Assembly (NCBI GenBank): GCA_020724225.1
Contig: DYHI01000013.1
Span: 1-33,020, forward strand
Direction of reading: 5' to 3'
Length of the DNA stretch: 33,020 nt
Origin: Candidatus Altimarinus sp.
Lineage (GTDB): Bacteria; Patescibacteriota; Gracilibacteria; BD1-5; UBA6164
Position numbers and translations under genes: made by a program. This document shows, piece after piece, positions 1-11,962 of the stretch. A model generated the notes under the pieces. It made no database searches and was not told the DNA's origin. It worked only from the letters and a program-made list of their open reading frames with translations. Position 1 is the first letter of the stretch, and every line of letters begins with the position of its first letter.

Positions 1-56
1 GCCGTAGTAATTTTATGAAAATTTACTACACAACCTGATAGGTTTGTACATATTAG

Positions 57-1268
57 TTATTCACTATTAGTTATTAATTTTTTAAGTTTCTCACTTCCCT
101 CTTTTTCAATCAATTCAAAAACATCTAGTACTTCTTGAAGAGATTTTTTTAAATTCACTAAATCTCTAGGTCAACTTCTATTTAGTGCTAATCTATTTAA
201 AATAGTATCTATATCAGAAACATATTTCAGGTGATTTTGAACTTTATCAAGTAAAACTGGTAATTTCAAAAACTCATCTATCATCTCAAGCCTTGCATCA
301 ATTTCTTTTTTATTTTGCAAAGGTTTCAAAATAGAATCTCTTAAAAATCTTGTTCACATTGCTGTTTTTGTATCATCAAGGATTCAAAAAAGTGTTCAAA
401 CTTTGTGAGATTTTGTTGCAAAATTGTAAATCAAATCTAGATTTCTAATTGTTGACTCATCTAAATCAAGGTATCAAGAATAAGTCTCGTATGAAATAGA
501 TTGTAAAAAATTAAGGTTTGATTTTTGATTAAGTTCAAGATATTCTAAAAGTAAAGAACTTGATTTGATAGCCATATTTTTTCATTCCAATCAAAATCAA
601 GATAGGCTTTTAACTCAAAAATGATTTATTAATTTTTCTCTATAATCTGAAACTAAATCAAAATAATAAATATTTAAACTGTACTTTTTTGATAATAAAT
701 CTTTAATAGAATCATCACTAAATAATTTCTTTTCTAAAATAACTTCTTTTGGTGAAATCTTATAAATTTGAAGAGAGAGATTTTGAAAAGTATCAAATTC
801 TGAAGTTGTCCATTTATTTGTAGATAAATCTAATATACTCAAACCATACCTAGAATCGTCATAAACAATAGAAATCATATAATTTGATATATTTTCTTTA
901 GAGTATTCTTCTCATTCTAGATATAGTGTTGCAGGAGTGATAACTCTTTGTACTTCTCTTTCAACTATTCACTTAAGTTTAGGATCTGAAATTTGTTCTG
1001 CTATTGCTACTTTATATCAAGCTTCAATAAGCTTAGGAAGATATTTTTCTTTTGCATGATATGGAATTCAAGCTAATGCTTCAGGATTTTTTGCATTTTT
1101 ATTTCTACTTGTTATCGCAATTCAAAGAACATTATGTGCTATCATGGCATCTTCTCAAAACATCTCGTAAAAATCTCACATCCTAAAAAAAAGTATAGCA
1201 TCAGAATACTTTGTTTTAAGTTCTTTATACTGTCTCATTGCTGGAGTTAGATTTTCTTGTTCTGACAT
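57..1268 (-). CDS. mutS: DNA mismatch repair protein MutS, N-terminal part only (mismatch-binding, connector and start of lever domains; no ATPase)
   Basis: UGA=Gly reading gives [57 protein letters not shown]...[26 protein letters not shown]...LDDTKTAMGTRFLRDSILKPL...LNRLALNRSGPRDLVNLKKSL...KKLITNSE*; exact multiple of 3 (404 codons), ends at TAA 57-59. Confidence 0.88.
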
Positions 1269-1271
1269 ATA

Positions 1272-2516
1272 TTATATCCTTTCCTTATTAAAATAATTCA
1301 TTAATTTAGATGATCTAGAAAATCTTGATTTAAAGAAACTTTCTTTATTATCTACATATCTAGAAATATTTAATACTATAGCTAATCACATAATACAAGT
1401 AAGTAAGCTTGATCAACCATAACTTATAAATGGCAAAGTTATTCAAGTAAGTGGTACAATATTTAAATTTACTCAAATATTTATAAATGCTTGCATCAAA
1501 AACCGCGAAGACATACCAAGTGCAACATACCTAGCAAACAAATCAGTAGATCTAAGTGCTATATAAATCCCTCTATATCATATAAAAATATATATAGAAA
1601 CAAGTATAAATGCTCAGAAAAATCAAAGTTCTTCAACTATTACAGAAAAAATAAAATCTCATTGTACTTCAGGTAAATAACCAAATTTTTGAATAGATTG
1701 TCAAAATCAAAGTCATCAAAATCATCAACTTCAAATTGCAATTATTGCTTGTTCTGTTTGATAATTTATAGATTTATTTTCGATAGAAGTTTTTTCATCA
1801 CTTAGGAAATTATCAATTCTTTGAGAAATATATCAAAAACTATTTAAATTTTTTCAAGTTGATTTATCATAATCTCATATAGAATAAACTGTGAAAATAA
1901 GTAAAAATCAAGCTAATATGAGTCATAAAATATACTTCATATTTGCTCATGCAACAAAAAACATAATTGTAGCAACGGGGGCTAAAAGCATAACTGTTCA
2001 AAAATCAGGTTGCATAGCTACAAGAAAGATTACTCATGATAAAATAAATAAAAATGGTAGAAATCAATCATTAAAAGTATGTAGTAAATGTTTATTTTTC
2101 TTGAAAAAATATGCTAAATATATAATAAATCAAAATTTCAAAAACTCTGTTGGCTGGATTGTAAAAGGAATTCATGGTATAGATATCCATCATCTTGCTC
2201 ATTTCAATGTAATTCACATAAGCAAAACTATTAGCAACAAAGATAAACTTCAATAAAATATATATCTTGCATGTTTTTCAAAAAATGTATATGGAACTTT
2301 TACCAAAATTCATAGTAAAACTAAAGAAACAATAACATGTATAATATTTCTAATAACATAAAAATAATTATAAGGAGCTTCAATTAATCACAATTTAACC
2401 ATATTATTTGTAACCTTAAATGATGGATAAACAGAAACTGAGCTAATCATAATCATTCAAAAAATAACTAGGAGAATAACAGCAAAAAATAATTTATAAT
2501 CAACAGGTTTAGACAT
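1272..2516 (-). CDS. ftsW: FtsW/RodA/SpoVE family lipid II polymerase (cell division)
   Basis: 415 codons; C-terminal GMSSRFLMQAFINIGVNLNIVPLTGITLPFISYGGSSLLTCIIGLAIVLNISR is the SEDS signature; N-term MSKPVDYKLFFAVILLVIFGMIMISSVSVYP. Confidence 0.9.
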
Positions 2517-2564
2517 AAAAAATTAATAGTTAGAAATTAATAATTAATAATTTTAGATAAATTC

Positions 2565-2861
2565 CTAATTACTAATTAATTTATTTAAAACAGTTTGAAT
2601 TCACGGATTTAATGTAATTATTAATCCCTTTAAAAAAATTAAAATTATAATTATTACAATAGGTGTAAAATCTAGAGGTCAAAATGAAGTTGGAATATAT
2701 TTTTTTACAAAAGCATAAATAGGATCAATTATATCAGCAATAAATTTAGGTCTAAGATTTAATCACATAAGTGATATCCATGATAAAATAACATCAATAA
2801 AAATTATATAAAACAAAATTTCACAAAATATAATTATTGCAATTAATAAAGTTTCTAGCAT
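2565..2861 (-). CDS. YggT family membrane protein
   Basis: 99 codons: MLETLLIAIIIFCEILFYIIFIDVILSWISLMG...DPIYAFVKKYIPTSFGPLDFTPIVIIIILIFLKGLI; typical YggT pattern. Confidence 0.7.
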
Positions 2862-2872
2862 AGAAAAAATAA

Positions 2873-3610
2873 TTAAATAATAATACTATCCCTTTTCTCA
2901 TAAGCATCTTTTGCTGCTTGTTCTTGTCATTTTTTCTTACTTGAACCTGATCAAGTTCATATAAGCTTATCTCATATATAAATTCAAACCTTGAAATTTT
3001 TATCATGATCTGGTCATTCTTCAAGTAAAACTTCATATGTAGGAGTTATATCAAACTCAGCTTGTGCATATTCTTGTATAAGTGATTTAAAATCTTTAAA
3101 ATAATTATTTTCCAATATCTCCTTTAAAGTTGGATATATAAATTTATTTATAAAATTTTTAGCATTTTCAATTCATAAATCTATATAAATCGCTCAAATA
3201 AAAGCTTCTAAGGTATTAGCTAAAAGGTAATCACTATCTCTTCATCATCAAAGTTCTTCTCATTTTCAAAGTAACAAAAACTCACTAAATCAAAGATCTC
3301 TTGAAACTTTTGCTAGATTTCTTCATCTAACTAAAGCACTTCTTATATCTGTTAGTTCTCATTCAGTTTTATCTATAAAATCATTATACAAATTATCTGT
3401 AATTACAAGTTCCAATACAGAATCTCATAAAAACTCTAACCTTTCGTTATGTTCTGGAGCAAAATCAGGCCTTTCATTTACGATTGATCTATGTATAAAT
3501 GAATGGATATAATACGAAATCATATTAAAATTTATCTCTAATTTTTTTAATAATGATGTAACTTTTTCTATAACATCAGGATGTTCTATAGCTTTTTTTA
3601 CGATTACCAT
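2873..3610 (-). CDS. rnc: Ribonuclease III
   Basis: 246 codons; HNERLEFLGDSVLELVITD signature, GRNLAKVSRDLGFSEFLLLGKGEE, C-terminal dsRBD GSSKKKWQEQAAKDAYE. Confidence 0.93.
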
Positions 3611-3742
3611 ATATTTCTAATTGCAAATTAATAAAAACAATTAATAATCAAGTAGAAATAGAATAATTTATTATTCAAAATTTACTTAACAATTAATTTA
3701 TCTATTTTTACTTTTTTTTTGATAAAAATCAATAAAAAAAGA

Positions 3743-3763
3743 TAGTTTTATCTATCTTTTAAA
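3743..3763 (-). terminator. Rho-independent terminator downstream of nusB
   Basis: minus strand AAAAGATAGATAAAACTATCTTTTTTT: stem GATAG/CTATC plus T-run. Confidence 0.55.
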
Positions 3764-4225
3764 AATTGAAAATGTATTTAATGTTTTAAAATCTTTTAAC
3801 TCAATAACAAGGTTATCATAATCCTTTAAAATATTATTCAAAATTCAATTAATTACTCTTTTTATTCACTCATCTCAATATGTTTTTGAAATTTCTATAG
3901 CTTCATTAATGGATACCAGCGCAGGGATTTCTTCTTCTAAATAAAACATCTCTGCACAAGCTATAAAAATAGGTAAAATATATAATATACTCATACCTTT
4001 TACATCAAACTTTGGTGCATATCTTTTTATCAAATCTAAAAAAACTCACTCTTTCTCAAAAATTATATTTTGCATTTTATCATAATAATCATTATCCATA
4101 GTCAGGTTTCCATCATCAAAATAGAAAGATTTTAAAAACTCACTATCTTTAACATCACTATATCACAAAGCAAATAACTTTTGAAACAAAAGCCTTCTTG
4201 TAAGTTTCCTAGATTGTTTAGACAT
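3752..4225 (-). CDS. nusB: NusB-family transcription antitermination factor
   Basis: 158 codons: MSKQSRKLTRRLLFQKLFALGYSD...[32 protein letters not shown]. Confidence 0.8.
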
Positions 4226-4313
4226 ATTTTAAATTTAATGAACGAAAAATAAATAAAAATAAAGTAGAAAATTATTTAATTCTATAACTTTCTACTTTTA
4301 AATTACAAAAAAA

Positions 4314-4526
4314 TTATATTCTAGTTACTTTTTTTACTTTTGATTTCACAGAAAAAACTTGTCTTCCGTTATACATCCCGTCAGCATCAGCAAAGTGAGC
4401 TAAACCGTTTCCATCCTTATTTAAAGCTACTCTATTTTTTAATTTCAATGCAGTTCTTTTAATCCAAGCACTAACTCTTGTTCTAGATCTAGTTTTTGAT
4501 ATTTTTTGTTGTGGTGCGAATGTCAT
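4314..4526 (-). CDS. rpmF: Ribosomal protein bL32-like, lacking zinc-binding cysteines
   Basis: 71 codons: MTFAPQQKISKTRSRTRVSAWIKRTALKLKNRVALNKDGNGLAHFADADGMYNGRQVFSVKSKVKKVTRI*; short, basic, L32-like spacing, no Cys. Confidence 0.65.
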   Translation of the reverse strand: MTFAPQQKISKTRSRTRVSAWIKRTALKLKNRVALNKDGNGLAHFADADGMYNGRQVFSVKSKVKKVTRI

Positions 4527-4710
4527 ATATAAATAATTAACAATTAACAAATTACAAATTAACAAATGATTACTTTTGTTATTTCGCAGAGAATTTTATA
4601 AAAAAACTTTTAAAAAGCAAATTTTATTTTAAAAAAATGTAATATTTTCTTGACATTTTACTATTATATATGATAAGATATAAATATAAGTTTTTAAAAT
4701 ACATAGAACT

Positions 4711-6228
4711 ATGAAAAAAATACTAAAATCTCTTGTTGCATTAATATGATTAATCTGCTATTTACAATGATATGCAGAAAATTTAGAAATAAATTTATCA
4801 TCAAATACAAATATATCATGATTAACAAATATAAATGATTATGATAATAATTCTGAAATAAATCAAAGTGAAAATTCCGAAAATAATATAAAATTGGAAG
4901 ATGAATTAAAAAAAGATTGAATAACATTGAATTCAGCTAATGATAAAAATACAAATATAGTTGATTTAGCAAATGATTTAAAAAATAAAGAAATAAATAA
5001 ATTATTTTGAAAGACTGAGGAAGAAAAAAATATTAATACAATTGAAAATGTACTTGCTAGCTTAGAAATAAAAAAAGATTTAGCAAGTAATCAATTAGAA
5101 GAAATTGAAAATAGTCTAAAACTATTACAAAAAAATATTGAAGATAATAATAAAACAATTACTTCTTTAAGGGAATCAAAAAATATAACAGAGGTTAAAA
5201 ATGAACTACAAAAATTAGAAGAGATAAATGAAGAATTAAAAAAAGATCTAGAAAGAAAAGAAAATTTGATATTTGACTTAAATAGTGATTTAAAAAAATA
5301 TGTTTCAAGTGAAGAAAAATATCAATTACTTATGTCAGATTACATTGAGGCAAAAAAAGAAAGAGATACAAAAATTTGAAACGAAAAAATTAAAAAACTT
5401 TACTACTTATTATCATTTTTATCGATTTTTTTAATTATATATGTAATTAAAAATATACTTATAAAAAATGAAAAATTTATAAAAAGTCGTCCAAATTTCT
5501 GAGAATACTTTGATTTATTGTATTGAATTTCATTAGTTATATTTCTTGTTATTTATGTATTTTATTTATTTCCTGAATTATATGCTTTAGTTATATTGAT
5601 ATCTTCGGCTTTAATCCTTATAAATGCACAAGTCATATCATCATTTGTTGCTAGTTTGATATTATTTAGACATTTCAAAATTTGAGATATCATAAAAATT
5701 TGAACAGAAAAATGAAAAATAATAAAAATGAATCCTCTAAGCACAATTGTTAGAAAAATAAATGAGTATTGAGTTATAGAAAATGAAGAAGTAAATATAC
5801 CAAATATAGATTTATTGAAAGAGAAAGTTACACTAGCAAAAAATTCTCAAAATAAAGAAAATGTATTCAATATTATTTTATCCCTTAATTGAAAAAAAGA
5901 TATATTTGAAATAGTTGATAATATAAGAGAAAATATATTTTCAAAAATGCTAGATAAAAAATTAACAACTCTTAATCCTGATAATAATGATACATTTAAA
6001 ACAAAATATGAACATATAGATCAAGATAAAATCAAAATCACTTTTTATTGGATATGAAATAGTGAATTAAATAGGAAAATAGAAAAAAGAATAATACAAT
6101 ATATAAAAAATTATATTTACTTTGATGAGTGAGAAAAAAATAAAACAAAAAAACAAACTTCAACTAAAAAAACAAGTGATTGAAATGTACAAAAAATTGC
6201 AATAATTCAAGAACAAATGACAACTTAA
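4711..6228 (+). CDS. MscS-family mechanosensitive channel with long coiled-coil N-terminus
   Basis: 506 codons; signal/TM, about 200-aa coiled coil, TM helices, then FKIGDIIKIGTEKGKIIKMNPLSTIVRKINEYGVIENEEVNIPN matching the MscS beta domain. Confidence 0.72.
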
Positions 6229-6259
6229 AAACCAAAAGAAAATCTTTTGGTTTTTTTTA
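6229..6259 (+). terminator. Rho-independent terminator
   Basis: aaCCAAAAGAaaaTCTTTTGGtttttttt directly after the TAA. Confidence 0.85.
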
Positions 6260-6302
6260 AAAATAAATATAATTAAGTCACTTATATAATAATTTTATAA
6301 TT

Positions 6303-6842
6303 ATGAAATTACTTAATGAATTCAAATCTTTTGCTATGAAAGGAAATGTAATTGATTTAGCTGTATGAGTTGTAATTGGTACAGCTTTTGGAAAAATTGT
6401 TTCATCTCTAGTTGCTGACATAATAACACCTACACTTTGAGTACTAGTTTGATGAGTTGATTTTACAAAATGGTGATATAGTACTACTACCCTAGCATGA
6501 TGAGAAGTAATGATTGCTTATGGAAAATTTTTGCAAACAATGTTTGATTTCATAATCATTGCTTTCTCTATATTTATAGTTATAAAGATTTTAAATAAAG
6601 CTCAAGAAAAAGTAATTAAAAAAGCCGAAAAAGATGATAAAAAAGAGGTTGTTAAAAAATCAGATGATTTAATTGTTTTAGAAGAAATTAGAGATTTACT
6701 TAAATCAACAAAAGGTTCGTCAAAAAAAGAAGTTATAGAAAAAAATATAACAGAAGTAATAGTAGAAAAAGCTACTCCTAAAAAGTCAATTCAAAAAACT
6801 AAAAAACCTATTGAAAAAACAACAAAAAAATCTACAAAATAG
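6303..6842 (+). CDS. mscL: Large-conductance mechanosensitive channel MscL with Lys-rich C-terminal tail
   Basis: 180 codons: [54 protein letters not shown]...; track ORF 6510..6842 is only the part after the last in-frame TGA. Confidence 0.95.
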
Positions 6843-6869
6843 AGATGTTAGAAACATCTCTTTATTTTT
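6841..6869 (+). terminator. Rho-independent terminator after mscL
   Basis: AGATGTTagaAACATCTctttattttt hairpin plus T-rich tract. Confidence 0.7.
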
Positions 6870-6920
6870 ATTAATTAATAGTTATAATATTTTTATAAAT
6901 TTAATATTTTATTTATTTTC

Positions 6921-7583
6921 ATGGAAAAGATTTTTATAATTGAAGATGACTTTTGAATAATGAAATCATTAGAACTATACTTATGAAACTCTTGATATGA
7001 GGTTTTTACTTATAGTACAGGGGAAGAGGGAGTAAAAAATCTTAAAGATATTAATCCAGACTTAATAATACTTGATATAAATTTACCTTGAAAAAACTGA
7101 CTTGAAATATGTAGAGAAATAAGAGAAAATAATATTATTCCAATAATAATGTTAACTGCTAGAAATACAGAAAATGATAAATTAAAAGCTTTTGATGCTT
7201 GAGCAGATGATTATATTGCAAAACCATTTTCACCAAAAGAACTTTTAGCAAGAATACAATCAATACTAAGAAGAATAAAAATGAAGGAAGAAAAATGAAA
7301 TACTATAAAGCATTGAAAAATAGAAATAAACTTGGATAAAATGAAAGTAAAGGTATGAAACAATGAAGTTTTTTTTACTAAAAATGAATTTGATATACTT
7401 AAAAAAATATTTGAAGCAAATTGAAAAATAGTTTCTAGAGAAGATTTAATGGATATAATATGATATAGTGAATATCTTTTTGATAGAACTATTGATACTC
7501 ATATAAAAAACATAAGAAAAAAAATTGACCATAAAGATATGATTTTAACAGTAAGATGAGAATGATACAGACTGAATAACTAA
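6921..7583 (+). CDS. OmpR/PhoB-type response regulator
   Basis: 221 codons: [28 protein letters not shown]...[17 protein letters not shown]...[38 protein letters not shown], winged helix ending [16 protein letters not shown]...TVRGEGYRL. Confidence 0.95.
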
Positions 7584-7744
7584 AAATAGTGAATAATTAT
7601 TGAGATAACTGAAATTTAAATTTAATAGTAAAAGTTCTAGTTTTTATTTTACTAAAAAATTTAAAAAATCTGCATACTGTTACAACTTGATATTACATTA
7701 ATTATTCACTATTAGCTATTCATTATTAATTATTAATTAAGTTT

Positions 7745-9052
7745 ATGTCACTTTCTAGAAAATTTTTGATAGTATTTCTTTTTAGTATATTTTTTATAAC
7801 TATTACAAACATAATAGCTTTTTATAGTTTTTACAACACATATTTAAAAATATATTTAGCTGAAAACATACAAAATAAAAGTGAAATTACTCTTGAATAC
7901 ATAAACAATATCGTCAAAAAACAAACTGCAGATGAAATTGATAATATTTTCAATGATACTGAAGTTGAATTTTTTGATATACTTGAAACAAATGAATGAA
8001 AAATCCCTTTAAATAAAGAAAAAAATAGAGATATAGTTATAAATTATCTTATAAAAAGTTGAGTTACACCAAAATATATAGAAGAAATAATCCCAACAGA
8101 TAATTTTTGAAAAGTTATTGAAAAAGTAAAAGAAAAAGATTCTCCAGAATACAATTTTTTACAAAAACTTTTATGATCAATAATAGTAACAAATATTTTA
8201 GCTATACTACTTATAGTCATATTTATATGAATATTTATAAGAAAAACAATATATCCAATAAAAGACATAACTAGAATAATTAAAAATCTTGATTTCAACA
8301 AAAAAACAAATCCTGAACTTATATATACAAAAAAAGATGAAGTTTGACTACTTGTATGAGCAATAAATGATTTAAATAAAAAACTAAAAATACAAGAGAA
8401 TATAAAAAGTAAGTTACTTGCTGATATCAGTCATGAATTAAAAACTCCGATTACATCAATTCAATGCTATTTAGAATGAATTTCTGACTGAGTAATAAAA
8501 CTAAATGAAAAAACTCTAAACTCTTTAATTGATGAAATGAAAAGATTAATAAATCTTGTAAATATAATCATGGAATATGAAAAATTTGATAATCAAGAAT
8601 TAAATTTAACATTAAGTGATGAAAATATTACAAATATATTAAAAGAGTTATCAAATACACATAAGAAAAAACTTGAAAACACAAAACAAAGAATAAAAAT
8701 TTCTTGAATAGATGATGTAATACTTAAAATTGATAAAAATTTATTTAAACAATTAGTGCATAATATAATTTGAAATTTTCTAAAATATGCTTGATATGAT
8801 ACAATACTAAATATAAATGTTACAAAAAATTATATAGAATTTATAGATAATTGAAACTGAATATCTCAAAGTGAAATCCCTTATTTAACAGAAAAGTTTT
8901 ATCAAGGAAAAAAGGAAAAATCATGAGATGCAAAAGAAAGATGAATTTGAGTTTGATTAAGTCTAGTTCAAAAAATTGTTGAAGCTCATAATTGGAAAAT
9001 TAGAATTAAATCAGACATATGAAAATGATTTAGCATAAAGATTAGCTATTAA
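7745..9052 (+). CDS. Membrane sensor histidine kinase (HAMP, HisKA, HATPase)
   Basis: 436 codons; two TM segments, ADISHELKTPITSIQCYLEG H-box, GNFLKYAG N-box, FIDNGNGIS, ERGIGVGLSLVQKIVEAH; partner of the preceding regulator. Confidence 0.95.
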
Positions 9053-9227
9053 TAATCTTCACAAAATCTCCACATAACAGATTTTGAATATTAAAATTTT
9101 TGGTTAAAATAAAATTACAAAATTAGGGGATCACTTCATTTTAGTGTTAAAGCCTTAGTTTACAAAATAACATTAAATAAGATTCCCTAGTTTTTGTTAA
9201 AATACGGTGAATGTTAATTTATTTTTT

Positions 9228-9992
9228 ATGAAACTTACATCAAAACTTATTAATCTTGTTTTTTTAATTACGATTTCATTCGTATTTTTAACCGTGTCTG
9301 CGACAGAAGTAGTAACAATAAAAGATTTACAGAACAATATAAAAATATTAGAAGAAAAACAATGAGAAATATCTAAAAAAATTTCCTCTGACCTATGAGA
9401 TATCTGAGATATAAAAACTTTTTTAAAAGAAGCTTTATCAGAAAAAGAAATTCATGAGATAAAATTAATTATTACAAACTATAATAATTTAAAATCAGAA
9501 ATAAATTTAAACAATAATGGAAAAGAGGAATTAAAAAAACTATTACTTGAATTAAAAAGAGAAACATATAAAAAACTTATTCCATACATAGAACACAGTA
9601 AACTTGAAGAATATTTACAATATATAAGAAAAAATGTAGATATATTAAAACAATGAAAAGAAATAAATGAAGAAATTCATAAAAATAGAGAATTACTAGA
9701 ACAAAAAGTAATAATTCTAAAAGAAAAAATAAAAACTAACGAAGATAAATTAAAAAATGAAATTGATGAACTTATAAATAAAAAAATTGATGAAAAAATA
9801 AATATAATCAAAAATAATGAAAAATTTAAGTTACTTGATTTAGAAAAGAGAAAAGAACTTATAAATAAAACCATTACTAAAATAAAAAATATTTTATCAA
9901 AAATGGAGATAAAGGATGAAAACAAGAAAAAAATAGCAATTTACAACACAGTAATTGAAAAACTTGAAAATGTTCTCTCAGAATTAAAATAA
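9228..9992 (+). CDS. Secreted/periplasmic coiled-coil hypothetical protein
   Basis: 255 codons: MKLTSKLINLVFLITISFVFLTVSATEVVTIKDLQNNIKILEEKQGEISKK...; signal peptide plus Lys/Glu-rich coiled coil. Confidence 0.75.
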
Positions 9993-10027
9993 AAGTCTTA
10001 TTTTTATAAAAATAAGACTTTTATTTT
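9991..10027. terminator. Bidirectional Rho-independent terminator between convergent genes
   Basis: AAAAGTCTTATTTTTATAAAAATAAGACTTTTattt, perfect long inverted repeat. Confidence 0.9.
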
Positions 10028-10049
10028 AAGAAGCACTAAATTAATTCAA

Positions 10050-11474
10050 CTACTTCAATTTTGTTCTTAAAAACTCATTTAATTCACTTATCTCTACAAG
10101 TTCTTGTTCCATACTATCTCTATATCTTACTGTAACTTTTCAAGCATCATAATTTTCACTATCAATTGTTACACAAAATGGTGTTCAAATCTCATCAAAT
10201 CTAGCATATCTCTTCCCTACAGATCATACATCATCATATTCACAAACAAAATCCTCAGCTAATTGTTTGTAGATAGGTTTAGCAATATCTGCTAATTTTT
10301 TTACAACTGGTAAAACTCATACTTTGATTGGAGCGACTTTTGGATCTAACTTCAAGTAAGTTCTTTGTTCCTCTCATTCCCCATCTACAGTATAAGCATC
10401 GCATAAAGCAGTTAAAAATAATCTATTTAATCAAACTGATGGCTCAATAACATATGGAATAAATTTTCTATTATTTACAGGGTCAAAATAACTCATATCA
10501 GCTTTTGATTCAGTCATATGTGCTTTTAAGTCAAAATCTGTTCTATCAGCTATTCACCAAAGCTCTCACCAACCAAATGGAAATTTATATTCTATATCTG
10601 TTGTTGCATTACTATAATGAGATAGTTCATCTGGATCGTGATCTCTAAGTCTAATATTTTCTTCGTGCAATCACAAAGTATTTAAAAGAAAATTTTTACA
10701 ATCTTCTTTCCATCTAGCATGAACTTCTAAATCTGTTCCTGGTTCACAAAAATATTCAATTTCCATTTGTTCAAACTCCCTAGTTCTAAATATAAAATTA
10801 CCTGGAGTAATTTCATTTCTAAATGCTTTACCAACTTGAGCTACTCAAAATGGTATTTTTCTTCTACTAGTTCTAAGAACATTTGGAAAATCAACAAATA
10901 TACCTTGTGCAGTTTCTGGTCTCATATATACAGTTGCAGAACTATCATCAGTAACTCATTGAAAAGTTTTAAACATCAAATTAAATTTCTTTACATCTGT
11001 CCAATCTCATACTTGTCAATTATTTGGATTTTTTACTTTTTCTCATCTCATAACCTCTGCTTGTTTTTCCATAGGCCAAGATTCTGGGATAAGGTTATTT
11101 ACTCAGTATTTTGATTCTAAAGATTTAGCATTAGATCACATTTCCTCAATCAAAGCTTCAAGTAATTTATCAGCTCTAAATCTTTCTTTTGTATTTTTGT
11201 CATCAATCAAAGGATCTGAAAATCCTCACACATGTCATGAAGCGACCCAAACTTTAGGATTAAGAAGTATAGAACTATCAAGTAACATCATATCATCTTT
11301 TTTTTGAACAAATTCTTTTATCCAAAGATTTTTTATATTTTCTTTCATCAAACTTCCATAAGGACCATAATCCCAACTATTTGCAAGTCATCCATAGATT
11401 TCGCTTCAAGCATATACAAATCATCTAGCTTGTGACAGATTCACTATATCTTTCATTGTAAAATTTGTTTCCAT
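10050..11474 (-). CDS. glyS: Glycyl-tRNA synthetase (class II, single-chain type)
   Basis: 475 codons: [51 protein letters not shown]...[64 protein letters not shown]...[15 protein letters not shown]...; several of these glycines are TGA. Confidence 0.96.
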
Positions 11475-11491
11475 ATTTTATATTTAAATAA

Positions 11492-11650
11492 TAAAAAGAC
11501 CCTTAAAGCACTCTTATGAAATGCTCTCGGGGTCCATTTGTTTTTGCTTTGGACGGTTCCACCCAAGTTTCCCTCAATTAAGAAGGACTCTTTTTTTATA
11601 AATAACTCTTACAAGATTCCAACCTTGCTTTAAAACAAGCTATTATTTAT
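11492..11650 (-). promoter_or_regulatory. T-box riboswitch (short stem I) upstream of glycyl-tRNA synthetase
   Basis: minus strand carries the T-box core GGGTGGAACCG (+ 11554-11564) in antiterminator helix TTGG...CCAA, preceded by helix CCTTC/GAGGG, followed by terminator GACCC...AGCATT/AGTGCT...GGGTCTTTTT; short stem I closed by ATAAATAA/TTATTTAT. Confidence 0.87.
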
Positions 11651-11684
11651 GTTTATTTTATATTTTTATTTGTTTTGTCAAGTT

Positions 11685-11954
11685 TTACTTTTCAATTATC
11701 AAAGCTTCTTTATGAATTTCATTCCAAATTTTTTCTATAAGCTCTTCTGAAACTCACTTATTTTTTGCTTCTTTTCTTATATTCTCAAGTACTTTTTGCC
11801 ATCTTGCAGCATCTAGTGGATTATCTACTCAAACTTCTTTTTTTATCTTTCAAATTTCTTTAACATAATCAAATCTACGAGCAAGTAAATATATTAATTC
11901 CCTATCAAGTGTATCTATTCAATCTCTGTAATGTTTAATTAATTCTTCATTCAT
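11685..11954 (-). CDS. Chorismate mutase (AroQ-type) domain protein
   Basis: 90 codons: MNEELIKHYRDGIDTLDRELIYLLARRFDYVKEIGKIKKEVGVDNPLDAARWQKVLENIRKEAKNKGVSEELIEKIWNEIHKEALIIEK*. Confidence 0.85.
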
Positions 11955-11962
11955 AAAAATTA

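Noticed and set aside
1891-2256. 121-aa + ORF (and 1491..1676)
   Set aside because: Antisense to ftsW.
8044-8301. 85-aa - ORF (likewise 9677..9925, 24334..24606, 4709..4927, 5562..5744)
   Set aside because: Shadow ORFs opposite UGA=Gly genes; hydrophobic Phe/Leu/Ser composition is the mirror of Lys/Glu-rich coding strands.
10767-11114. 115-aa + ORF
   Set aside because: Antisense to glycyl-tRNA synthetase.
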